Positions 1-5,631 of a stretch of 7,714 bases of DNA are shown in pieces. This stretch comes from Ktedonobacter racemifer (GTDB lineage: Bacteria; Chloroflexota; DTOL01; JACQYG01), in NCBI GenBank assembly GCA_020723545.1, contig DYIS01000121.1:1-7714 (forward strand), written 5' to 3'. The notes below the pieces were generated by a model that did not search any database, was not told the DNA's origin, and saw nothing but the letters and a program-made list of their open reading frames with translations. A program made the position numbers and the translations under genes. Positions within the stretch are counted from its first letter, which is position 1. Each line of letters starts with the position of its first letter.

Positions 1-11
1 TTTTCCTTTAA

Positions 12-38
12 CTCTACGCCCTCAGCGGTCTTTGCGGT
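12..38. repeat. three tandem 9-bp units upstream of the first shell gene
   Basis: Three adjacent 9-mers follow each other without a gap: CTCTACGCC (12-20), CTCAGCGGT (21-29) and CTTTGCGGT (30-38), then AAAAAT. Read on the minus strand they give an ACCGCAAAG-type pattern. From general knowledge, this resembles an intergenic repeat family of the ACCGCAAAGACGC type seen in many environmental bacterial genomes. That assignment is recall, not a search. Frame 1 is open from the window edge to a TAA at 64-66, but its short, low-complexity translation shows no protein motif, so I read this stretch as noncoding. Confidence 0.5.
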
Positions 39-88
39 AAAAATCTTGCCCCATTTGCCGTTGTAAACACTTGTAGGAGTAACGCGAC

Positions 89-382
89 ATGCTCATCGCC
101 AAGGTGGTGGGGACGGTGGTTGCCACCCGCAAGGACGAGAAGCTGGAGGGGGTGAAATTTCTCCTCTGTAAGCAGTTGGACATCGAGGCCAAGCCCACGG
201 GCGGCTACGTGGTGGCCGTGGACTCGGTGGGGGCCGGGCTGGGTGAGGTGATCCTCTTCGCCACCGGCTCCTCCGCGCGCCAGACCAAGATCACCGAGAA
301 CCGCCCGGTGGACGCGGTGATCATGGCCATCGTGGATACCTGGGAAGTGGATGGCGTGGTGAAATATCAGAAAGTAGAGTGA
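89..382 (+). CDS. BMC-P shell vertex protein (EutN/CcmL/PduN family), copy 1
   Basis: This 97-residue protein has the length and full pattern of the EutN/CcmL pentamer family, which caps the vertices of microcompartment shells. The N-terminus reads MLIAKVVGTVVATRK, the usual first strand of the fold. A central G-x-G-E-V segment leads to GSSAR at about residues 60-64, the conserved loop of the family. The C-terminal strand, IMAIVDTWEV, is also typical. The ATG is preceded by AGGAG (75-79) with a 9-nt spacer, so the start is well supported. It is followed by a 95-nt gap before the aldehyde dehydrogenase gene, much longer than the other gaps in the cluster. It differs clearly from the two BMC-P genes at 3896-4503, so it is not a recent duplicate. 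The family call is firm; its exact place in the shell is inferred. Confidence 0.95.
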   Translation: MLIAKVVGTVVATRKDEKLEGVKFLLCKQLDIEAKPTGGYVVAVDSVGAGLGEVILFATGSSARQTKITENRPVDAVIMAIVDTWEVDGVVKYQKVE

Positions 383-401
383 CGGGTGAGGGCAATGCGC
401 G

Positions 402-435
402 TGTCGCGAGGAGTGAAGCGGGAATCGCGCGATAT
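402..435. repeat. possible dispersed palindromic element in the 383-477 gap
   Basis: The 95-nt gap between the first shell gene and the dehydrogenase gene holds a perfect 10-bp palindrome, ATCGCGCGAT (424-433). TCGCG (404-408) can also pair with CGCGA (428-432). The minus strand reads GATTCCCGCTTCACTCC and then TCGCGACA, which recalls dispersed GATTGCTTCGC...CGCAATGACA elements found between genes in several bacterial phyla. The pairing is seen directly; the family link is from memory and weak. No start codon with a ribosome site suggests a small gene here. Confidence 0.25.
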
Positions 436-466
436 CTTTAATCCGTTACCTGTTTTCTTCTGGCCT

Positions 467-471
467 GGAGG
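467..471 (+). promoter_or_regulatory. ribosome binding site deciding the GTG start of the aldehyde dehydrogenase
   Basis: GGAGG lies 6 nt before GTG at 478 and 9 nt before the next GTG at 481. Both are in frame and differ by one residue. No ATG upstream in this frame has a comparable site. Confidence 0.75.
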
Positions 472-477
472 ATATAA

Positions 478-1938
478 GTGGTGGACCCAGAGGAAGAGCG
501 AATCAGGTCCATCGTGGGCAGAGTGGTAGCCCGGCTGGGCGAAGAGGAGGGGCGCCGGGCCAGGCCTGAGTTGCCAGCCGTCTCTTGGCGTGATGTTGCC
601 AGGCCAGGAGAACAAGCCCGCGGCTTTCCTACCATCGACGCAGCGGTGAGGGCAGCGGGGAAGGCCCAGGTGCACCTGAGTGACTTGACGCTGGAAAGCC
701 GGGAGATGATCGTCGCCGCCATGCGCCAGGCAGTCCGAGACAACGCCGAGTACCTGGCCAAGCTGGCCTGGCAGGAGACTGGCCTGGGCCGCTGGGAGGA
801 TAAGGTCAAGAAGAACCTCCTGGTGGCCAACAAGACTCCGGGGACCGAGGACCTCAAGCCACTGGTCTGGACCGGCGATCGCGGCCTGGCCCTGGTGGAG
901 AGGGCGCCATACGGCGTCATTGGAGCGATAACCCCGGTCACTAACCCTACTTCTACCATTATCTGCAACGCCATCGGCATGGTCGCCGCTGGCAATGGCG
1001 TGGTGTTCAATGCTCATCCCAATGCCAAGGGCGTGTCACTGGAAACGATCCGTATTCTTAATGAGGCCATCGTCTCCGCGGGTGGGCCACCGAACCTCAT
1101 CACCTCGGTAACTGAGCCCACCATCGAGACTGCCCAGGAGTTGATGCACCATCCCGGGGTCCGCCTCCTGGTGGTCACCGGGGGGCCGGGGGTAGTGAGG
1201 GCCGCCATGAACTCCGGAAAGAAGGCCATCTGCGCTGGCCCGGGCAACCCACCGGCGGTGGTGGACGAAACCGCCGACATCGAGCAGGCGGCCCGAGACA
1301 TTGTGATCGGCGCCTCGTTTGACAATAACGTAGTGTGTGTGCTGGAGAAGGAGATCATTGCCGTAGAGGCCATCGTCGACCAGCTTAAGGCCGCCTTGAG
1401 ACAGCATGGCGCCTTCGAGATCACCCACTGGCAACTGGAGCGGCTTAAGCGGGTGATCCTGAAGGAAGACCGGGGGCCCCGCCGGGAGGGAGTGATAAAC
1501 AAGGATTTCGTGGGCAAGAACGCCGGCATCATCTTGAGGGAGATCGGTATCTCCGTGGGCGATGAGATCAAGATCGTCCTGGCCGAGACGGACCAGGACG
1601 ATGCCTTGTTCTGGACCGAGCAACTGATGCCAGTGATACCTTTGGTCCGGGTCCGCAATGCCCTGGAAGCCATCGACCTGGGCGTGGAGGCCGAGCTGGG
1701 CAACGGCCACACCGCAGTGATGCATTCCAAGAACATCGACAATCTGAGCCGAATGGCCCGGCTGATAAACACCAGCATCTTCGTCAAGAACGCGCCATCT
1801 CTCGCCGGCCTGGGCTTCGGAGGCGAGGGCTATGCCTCGTTCTCCATTGCCAGCCCTACGGGTGAGGGCTTGACCTCGGCCAAGGACTTCTCCCGGGTGC
1901 GTCGGTGTACGCTGGTGGACGCGTTTAGGATCGTATAA
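478..1938 (+). CDS. CoA-acylating aldehyde dehydrogenase of a metabolosome (PduP/EutE family) with encapsulation helix
   Basis: This 486-residue enzyme should oxidise an aldehyde to its acyl-CoA with NAD+ and CoA inside the microcompartment. The segment GASFDNNVVC ends in the catalytic cysteine, C287, in the PduP/EutE context GASFDNN-x-x-C-x-x-EK. AITPVTNPTST (from about 150) and AGPGNPP with VDETADIE (from about 255) are further hallmarks. Residues 5-21 form a predicted amphipathic helix with I9, I12, V13, V16, V17 and L20 on one face. A Pro/Arg-rich linker to about residue 48 follows. This is the layout of an encapsulation peptide that targets cargo to the shell. The protein is about 20 residues longer than Salmonella PduP (464), the excess being N-terminal. 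The start is GTG 478 or GTG 481. The pduS-like gene follows after 3 nt, so the two are probably translationally coupled. The aldehyde substrate cannot be read from the sequence. Confidence 0.95.
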   Translation: MVDPEEERIRSIVGRVVARLGEEEGRRARPELPAVSWRDVARPGEQARGFPTIDAAVRAAGKAQVHLSDLTLESREMIVAAMRQAVRDNAEYLAKLAWQETGLGRWEDKVKKNLLVANKTPGTEDLKPLVWTGDRGLALVERAPYGVIGAITPVTNPTSTIICNAIGMVAAGNGVVFNAHPNAKGVSLETIRILNEAIVSAGGPPNLITSVTEPTIETAQELMHHPGVRLLVVTGGPGVVRAAMNSGKKAICAGPGNPPAVVDETADIEQAARDIVIGASFDNNVVCVLEKEIIAVEAIVDQLKAALRQHGAFEITHWQLERLKRVILKEDRGPRREGVINKDFVGKNAGIILREIGISVGDEIKIVLAETDQDDALFWTEQLMPVIPLVRVRNALEAIDLGVEAELGNGHTAVMHSKNIDNLSRMARLINTSIFVKNAPSLAGLGFGGEGYASFSIASPTGEGLTSAKDFSRVRRCTLVDAFRIV

Positions 1939-1941
1939 TTC

Positions 1942-3294
1942 ATGTCTAACCAGATCGTTGACGCCACCCGGAAGGCGGGCGTCGTCGGGGCCGGAGGCGG
2001 CGGTTTTCCCACTCATGTGAAGGTCTCCTCTTCCGTGGAGATTGCCGTGGCCAATGGCGCGGAATGCGAGCCGCTCCTGAAGGTGGACCAGCACATCATG
2101 GCGGCCAAGGCTGGCGCCGTGGTGGAGGGGCTTAGCCTGGTAATGCAGGCCACCGGGGCCCGAAAGGGCATCGTTGCGCTCAAGGCCGAGTATAAGAAAG
2201 CGGTGGAGGCCATCCGGGCTGCCGCGAGTCGCTACCCCAACGTTTCGGTGCATCTGATAGGGAGCTACTACCCGGCCGGTGACGAATTCGTGCTGGTCTA
2301 CGAGACGACGGGTCGTCTGGTGCCCGAGGGGGGGCTACCTTTGCACGTGGGCGTGGTGGTGCAGAACGTGTGTACCCTGGTGAATATCGCTGAGGCCATG
2401 CAGGGCCAGGCGGTGACGCATCGCTACGTGACCGTGACTGGCGAGGTGTATAGTCCGAAAACGCTGAGATTGCCGGTGGGAACGAGCCTGGCCCAGGCTA
2501 TCCGGCTGGCTGGAGGGATCAAAGTAGCCCAGGGGAGAACTGGCTCCGACTACGCGGTGGTTCTGGGCGGGCCAATGATGGGAAGGCTGGCTAGTGACCT
2601 TGATGCGCCGGTCACCAAGACCCTGGGGGGGATCATCGTGCTGCCCAAGGACAACGCCGTGGTACGACGGATGAGCGAGTCCCTGCGCACCAGCCTCCGC
2701 CGGGGAAAATCCACCTGTGACCAATGCCGGGATTGCACGGATCTGTGCCCCAGGAGCCTGTTGGGTCATCGTCTTTTCCCGCACGAGATCATGCGCTCGC
2801 TGAACTACGCCTCCAGCGAGCCCACCGACAACATCACCTCGGCGGTGCTGTGCTGCGAGTGCCGCCTGTGCGAGGCCTACGCCTGTCCATTGGAACTATC
2901 GCCCATGGCCTATTACAAAGCTGTTAAGCGCAACCTGGAGGCCTCGGGCTGGGTCAATACTCGACACCGCCGCAGTGACCTGAAGGTCCATGATATGTTC
3001 GATGGCCGCCGAGTGCCCACCCATCGGCTCATGGACAAGCTGGGCCTGACCCGCTACCGGGACCTCCCGGTTCCTTTGGACGAAAGCCCGGTCCGTCCCG
3101 GGCGAGTGACCATACCGCTAAAGCAGCACACCGGCGTTGCCGCCCAACCCACGGTTAAGCAGGGGGACAAGGTGAGGCCGGGAGACCTCATTGGGCAGGT
3201 CCCAGAAGGGAAACTGGGGGCCGATGTCCACGCGTCCATACGGGGGACGGTGAGGGAAGTGGTGGAAGGCCGGCAGGTGGTGATTGAGGAATGA
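1942..3294 (+). CDS. pduS: PduS-like flavin/iron-sulfur oxidoreductase (RnfC/NuoF-related)
   Basis: This 450-residue protein matches Salmonella PduS (about 451) in length and layout. PduS is a microcompartment NADH-dependent flavoprotein known as a cobalamin reductase. A glycine-rich loop, GAGGGGFPTHVK (16-27), and NGAECEPLL (about 38-46) mark the NADH/FMN-binding fold shared with complex I 51-kDa and RnfC subunits. An SLBB domain begins near V163 (VTVTGEVYSP). Two [4Fe-4S] motifs follow: C259-x2-C262-x2-C265-x3-C269-P, and C304-x2-C307-x2-C310-x4-C315-P with an extra adjacent C305. Residues 389-450 form a barrel-sandwich domain with IPLKQHTG and HASIRGTV, as in RnfC. The start is ATG 1942 with a weak AGGA at 1927-1930. 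Next to a PduT-like shell protein, it probably moves electrons between NADH and the pore cluster, or reactivates a cobalamin enzyme. A membrane Rnf subunit is less likely, because no other rnf gene is present. Confidence 0.93.
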   Translation: MSNQIVDATRKAGVVGAGGGGFPTHVKVSSSVEIAVANGAECEPLLKVDQHIMAAKAGAVVEGLSLVMQATGARKGIVALKAEYKKAVEAIRAAASRYPNVSVHLIGSYYPAGDEFVLVYETTGRLVPEGGLPLHVGVVVQNVCTLVNIAEAMQGQAVTHRYVTVTGEVYSPKTLRLPVGTSLAQAIRLAGGIKVAQGRTGSDYAVVLGGPMMGRLASDLDAPVTKTLGGIIVLPKDNAVVRRMSESLRTSLRRGKSTCDQCRDCTDLCPRSLLGHRLFPHEIMRSLNYASSEPTDNITSAVLCCECRLCEAYACPLELSPMAYYKAVKRNLEASGWVNTRHRRSDLKVHDMFDGRRVPTHRLMDKLGLTRYRDLPVPLDESPVRPGRVTIPLKQHTGVAAQPTVKQGDKVRPGDLIGQVPEGKLGADVHASIRGTVREVVEGRQVVIEE

Positions 3295-3337
3295 CCCCAT
3301 TGTGACCCGCGGTGATTAGATTGGGAGTGGAGGGACG

Positions 3338-3886
3338 ATGGAACCGGCAATAGGGTTGCTCGAACTCAATAGCATAGCGGCGGGCATTCAGGCCGGGGAC
3401 GCCATGGTCAAGAAGGCCTTGGTGGAGCTCTTGGATGCCCGGCCGGTGTGTCCCGGGAAATTCATCGTGCTGATCACCGGCGATGTGGACGCGGTCACGG
3501 AGTCCATGCGGGCCGGCGAGGAAACGGGCGGCGACGCGGTGGTGGATAAGCTGCTCCTACCCAACGTGCACCTTTCGCTGTTCCCAGCCATCGCCGGCGC
3601 GGTGGAAGCCGACTATGTGGAAGCCCTGGGCATTATCGAGACCGTCACGGTGGCTACCACCATTGTTGCTGCCGATGCCGCAGCCAAGGCCGCCGACGTG
3701 CTTTTGACCGAGATCCGTCTGGCTAATGGCCTGGGCGGAAAGTCCTTCGTCTTGATGATCGGCGATGTCAGCAATGTGGAGGCCTCGGTGGCTGCTGGGA
3801 CTCTGCTAGCCAAGGAACAGGGTCTATTGGTGCGCAGCGTGGTCATTCCCGCGCTGCATGAGGACATGAGACAGAAGCTCTGTTAG
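3338..3886 (+). CDS. pduT: PduT-like tandem-domain BMC-T shell protein with pore iron-sulfur cysteine
   Basis: This 182-residue protein contains two BMC domains in tandem and would form pseudohexameric trimers in the shell facet. Domain 1 begins AIGLLELNSIAAGIQAGDAM (4-23) and domain 2 begins near residue 95 (ALGIIETVTVATTIVAADAA). The N-terminus aligns without gaps to PduT: C38 in VCPGKF falls on the PduT cysteine (C38 in ICPGKF) from which three subunits bind one [4Fe-4S] cluster in the central pore. The length fits PduT (184), and the end, SVVIPALHEDM, resembles PduT SVIPRPHEAM. ATG 3338 has GGAGGG at 3329-3334 close by and GGGAG at 3323-3327 farther off; either could serve. It lies between the PduS-like gene and two BMC-P genes. 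The shell role is firm; cluster binding is inferred from the conserved cysteine. Confidence 0.95.
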   Translation: MEPAIGLLELNSIAAGIQAGDAMVKKALVELLDARPVCPGKFIVLITGDVDAVTESMRAGEETGGDAVVDKLLLPNVHLSLFPAIAGAVEADYVEALGIIETVTVATTIVAADAAAKAADVLLTEIRLANGLGGKSFVLMIGDVSNVEASVAAGTLLAKEQGLLVRSVVIPALHEDMRQKLC

Positions 3887-3888
3887 GA
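3885..3888 (+). promoter_or_regulatory. ribosome binding site deciding the start of BMC-P copy 2
   Basis: AGGA overlaps the TAG stop of the BMC-T gene (3884-3886) and sits 7 nt before ATG 3896. An in-frame TTG at 3890 would leave only 1 nt of spacing, so ATG 3896 is the better start. It gives the family-typical N-terminus MYLGKVIG. Confidence 0.7.
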
Positions 3889-3895
3889 TTTGGGC

Positions 3896-4198
3896 ATGTA
3901 CCTGGGAAAAGTTATCGGCACGCTGGTGGCCACACGGAAAAATGAGGGGCTCAAGGGCATCCGGCTCCTGATAGTTCAGCCCCTGGGCCATGACCTGAAG
4001 CCCCGGGGCGAACCCCAGATCGCCGCCGACGGCACAGGCACCGCGGGGCACGGCGACATCGTCTTCCTGGTCAGGGCCCGAGAGGCATCATTAGCCCTGC
4101 CTGAGAAGTGGACCCCCACCGACCTGGCCATCTGTGGCATCGTGGATATGGTGGAGCTGGAGACCAGGGGCAAACTGAAGGCCAGAGGGCCCGGATAG
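3896..4198 (+). CDS. BMC-P shell vertex protein, copy 2 (atypical loop)
   Basis: This 100-residue EutN/CcmL-family protein begins MYLGKVIGTLVATRKNEGL, with LLIVQPL at about 24-30; both are hallmarks of pentameric vertex proteins. A central GHGDIVFLV strand and the closing strand IVDMVEL follow. The family loop usually reads GxSAR, as in the other two copies here. In this copy it is replaced by a RAREASLAL segment, the main oddity of the protein. The C-terminus is extended and basic (RGKLKARGPG). The chosen ATG fits both the family N-terminus and the ribosome site; a longer form from TTG 3890 would add only two residues. The gene sits 9 nt after the BMC-T gene and 11 nt before the next BMC-P gene, so the three are probably translated as a set. 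The loop change may affect pentamer packing or partner choice, which is inference. Confidence 0.9.
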   Translation: MYLGKVIGTLVATRKNEGLKGIRLLIVQPLGHDLKPRGEPQIAADGTGTAGHGDIVFLVRAREASLALPEKWTPTDLAICGIVDMVELETRGKLKARGPG

Positions 4199-4209
4199 GA
4201 AAAGCGCCA

Positions 4210-4503
4210 ATGGTCATTGGAAGGGTCATCGGGAACATAGTTTGCACGGTCAAACACAAAGACTACCAGGCTAAAAAGCTTCTTATCGTTCAGCCCCTGA
4301 ACCCCCAAGGCGAGCCAAGCGGCGACTCCTTTATTGCCGTGGATGCTGCCCAGGCCGGGCCTGAGGACCTGGTCCTGGTGGTTCGTGAGGGCAACTCCGC
4401 CCGCCAAGTGGTGAAGATTCCTGATGCTCCGATCCTTTCGATCATCGTGGGCGTGATCGACGAGGTTGAAATGGAAGGACGCATATCACTCGTCGGCCCG
4501 TAG
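4210..4503 (+). CDS. BMC-P shell vertex protein, copy 3
   Basis: This 97-residue protein is a third EutN/CcmL-family vertex protein. It begins MVIGRVIGNIVCTVKHKDYQ and has LLIVQPL at about 24-30, a GPEDLVLVV strand, and GNSAR as the conserved loop near 62-66. The closing strand is IVGVIDEVEM. The start is ATG 4210 with AGGA at 4197-4200, which overlaps the TAG stop of the preceding gene and leaves a 9-nt spacer. An in-frame extension upstream to ATG 4108 overlaps the preceding BMC-P gene and gives non-family sequence, so I reject it. It shares the LLIVQPL block with copy 2 but is otherwise divergent. It is the last gene of the microcompartment cluster here; the next gene lies 135 nt downstream behind its own promoter-like sequence. 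Confidence 0.93.
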   Translation: MVIGRVIGNIVCTVKHKDYQAKKLLIVQPLNPQGEPSGDSFIAVDAAQAGPEDLVLVVREGNSARQVVKIPDAPILSIIVGVIDEVEMEGRISLVGP

Positions 4504-4508
4504 TGCGG

Positions 4509-4537
4509 TTGCTTTTTGGTATTGAATCGGCTATAGT
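4509..4537 (+). promoter_or_regulatory. putative sigma-70 type promoter of the nucleotide-sugar operon
   Basis: TTGCTT (4509-4514) and TATAGT (4532-4537) are separated by exactly 17 nt. The -10 box matches the TATAAT consensus at 5 of 6 positions; the -35 box matches TTGACA only at the first three. Transcription would begin near 4544, leaving a leader of about 95 nt before the TTG start of rmd. The stretch lies just after the last shell gene and is AT-rich compared with its surroundings. Confidence 0.5.
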
Positions 4538-4543
4538 ATAGCC
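4529..4543. promoter_or_regulatory. 15-bp perfect dyad over the -10 box (candidate operator)
   Basis: GGCTATA-G-TATAGCC is a perfect inverted repeat with 7-bp arms around one central base. It covers the whole predicted -10 box and the expected transcription start. A protein bound here would block RNA polymerase, so a repressor site is the simplest reading. As RNA it would make at most a small 5-bp hairpin with no following T-run, so a terminator is unlikely. Confidence 0.4.
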
Positions 4544-4587
4544 CGAGTTAGGGCACCTGGGCCCACCGGAGGCCTTCGGGCTAGCCC
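4539..4587. other. palindrome-rich leader of the rmd operon
   Basis: TAGCCCGA (4539-4546) and TCGGGCTA (4576-4583) are perfect 8-bp inverted arms around 29 nt. Within and beside them lie the palindromes TGGGCCCA (4558-4565), AGGCCT (4570-4575) and GGGCTAGCCC (4578-4587). The half-site GGCTA/TAGCC of the upstream dyad recurs in the last one. This could be a second protein site or leader RNA structure. The predicted transcript starts inside the left arm, so the full hairpin may not form in that RNA. No known riboswitch was recognised. Confidence 0.3.
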
Positions 4588-4619
4588 ACATGTAGCACGC
4601 CTGACACATAGCGCACCTG

Positions 4620-4625
4620 AAGGAG
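4620..4625 (+). promoter_or_regulatory. ribosome binding site for the TTG-started rmd gene
   Basis: AAGGAG lies 13 nt before TTG 4639, longer than usual. The frame has a stop at 4618-4620, so no start farther upstream is possible. The only other candidate is a rare ATT at 4636. The coding start TTGAAGGCTCTGATCACC parallels ATGAAGGTCCTGATCACC of the related gmd gene, which supports TTG. Confidence 0.6.
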
Positions 4626-4638
4626 AACCAGCTCTATT

Positions 4639-5622
4639 TTGAAGGCTCTGATCACCGGGGTCTCCGGCTTTGCCGGCAGCCATCTGGCCGAATACCTCCT
4701 GGGAAATACCGATTGGGAGATCCATGGCCTCTACCATCTTGACCATGTCACCCACCACATCGCCCATCTTCAGAATGTGATCCATCTCCATGAGGGTGAT
4801 ATCACCGACGAACGGAAGGTGAAACCGGCGATCAGCGAGATTAAGCCGGAGTTTATTTTCCACCTGGCGGCCCAGGCTGCAGTGGCCCTTTCTGTTACGG
4901 ACCCTGCCAAGACCCTGCAGAATAATATCCTGGGCCAGCTAAATGTGTTGGAGGCGGCGATCGCCTTAGAGCAGAAACCCAGGGTGCTTGTGATTGGCTC
5001 GGCGGATGAATACGGCTTGGTATACCCTCACGAGCTGCCGGTGAAAGAGACCAATCCCCTGCGTCCCTTGAGCCCTTATGCGGTGAGCAAAATCGCCCAA
5101 GACCATCTGGGTTACCAGTATTTCCTTTCTAACCGGCTCCCCGTAATACGCCTGCGGCCCTTTAACCACATCGGGCCCCGGCAAAGCGACGCTTTCGTCA
5201 CCGCCAATTTTGCGAAGCAGATCGCCGAGGCCGAGGCCGGCCTCAGGGCTCCGGTGGTTAAGGTGGGCAACCTGACGCCCCGACGGGATTTCAGCGACGT
5301 GCGCGACATGGTGCGCGGCTACTTCCTGGCGATCACCCAGGGGGAGCCCGGGGAGGTGTACAACCTGGGCGCAGAGCGCACGTACTCTATCCGGGAAGTC
5401 CTGGATAACCTTCTGGCCATGTCGCCCCTGCAGTTTGCCGTGGAGGTTGATCCGGCTCGGTTGCGCGATTCCGATGTAGCGGTCCTGTTGAGCGACTGCT
5501 CTAAGTTCCGGGCTCTGACCGGGTGGCGAGCAGAGATGCCGTTGAGAGATAGCTTAGCGGCAGTGCTCGACTACTGGCGAGACCGTGTTCGCTCGGACAT
5601 CGGCGGAAACTCGAGTGGGTGA
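4639..5622 (+). CDS. rmd: GDP-6-deoxy-D-mannose reductase (GDP-4-keto-6-deoxy-D-mannose reductase)
   Basis: This 327-residue cytoplasmic short-chain dehydrogenase probably reduces GDP-4-keto-6-deoxy-D-mannose to GDP-D-rhamnose. The Rossmann loop is TGVSGFAGSHL (G7, G10, G13). The active site has S121, D123, Y147 and K151 (GSADEYG, then Y-x3-K). The segments RPFNHIGPRQ, FVTANFAKQIA, RRDFSDVRDMV and VYNLGAE follow Pseudomonas Rmd closely. D123 matches the Asp of SSGDVYG in that enzyme, whereas dehydratases carry Glu there. It lacks the Arg-rich NADP loop seen in the downstream gmd product. The length fits Rmd (about 300-330). The gene starts with TTG and ends 9 nt before manC. Alternative roles are a GDP-6-deoxy-talose synthase or a second dehydratase; the Asp and the FNHIGP block favour Rmd. 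Confidence 0.8.
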   Translation: MKALITGVSGFAGSHLAEYLLGNTDWEIHGLYHLDHVTHHIAHLQNVIHLHEGDITDERKVKPAISEIKPEFIFHLAAQAAVALSVTDPAKTLQNNILGQLNVLEAAIALEQKPRVLVIGSADEYGLVYPHELPVKETNPLRPLSPYAVSKIAQDHLGYQYFLSNRLPVIRLRPFNHIGPRQSDAFVTANFAKQIAEAEAGLRAPVVKVGNLTPRRDFSDVRDMVRGYFLAITQGEPGEVYNLGAERTYSIREVLDNLLAMSPLQFAVEVDPARLRDSDVAVLLSDCSKFRALTGWRAEMPLRDSLAAVLDYWRDRVRSDIGGNSSG

Positions 5623-5631
5623 GTTAAAGCG

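Noticed and set aside
1..66. Tail of an upstream gene in frame 1, ending at TAA 64-66
   Set aside because: The 21 residues show no BMC or other motif, and the DNA is explained by tandem 9-bp units. An upstream gene tail cannot be fully excluded.
46..76. Promoter before the first shell gene
   Set aside because: TTGCCC (46-51) has no acceptable -10 box at 16-18 nt; the nearest, TTGTAG, is 19 nt away and overlaps the ribosome site.
413..442. Internal promoter before the dehydrogenase gene
   Set aside because: TTTAAT (437-442) is a fair -10 box, but the best -35 (GTGAAG, 18-nt spacer) matches only 3 of 6 positions.
367..1017. 216-residue open frame on the minus strand
   Set aside because: It is antisense to the dehydrogenase N-terminal half and the gap before it, has no recognisable domain, and is a frame shadow.
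1036..2253. 405-residue open frame on the minus strand
   Set aside because: It lies wholly opposite the dehydrogenase and pduS genes, whose motifs are clear. Its translation is low in known motifs and rich in His, Gly and Asp, as expected of a GC-rich shadow.
4108..4209. Upstream extension of BMC-P copy 3 from ATG 4108
   Set aside because: It overlaps the preceding BMC-P gene in another frame and gives sequence unlike the family; ATG 4210 has its own ribosome site and the usual N-terminus.
4497..4517. Terminator after the last shell gene
   Set aside because: The T5 run at 4513-4517 is preceded by only a 3-bp stem (CCG/CGG), too weak to call.
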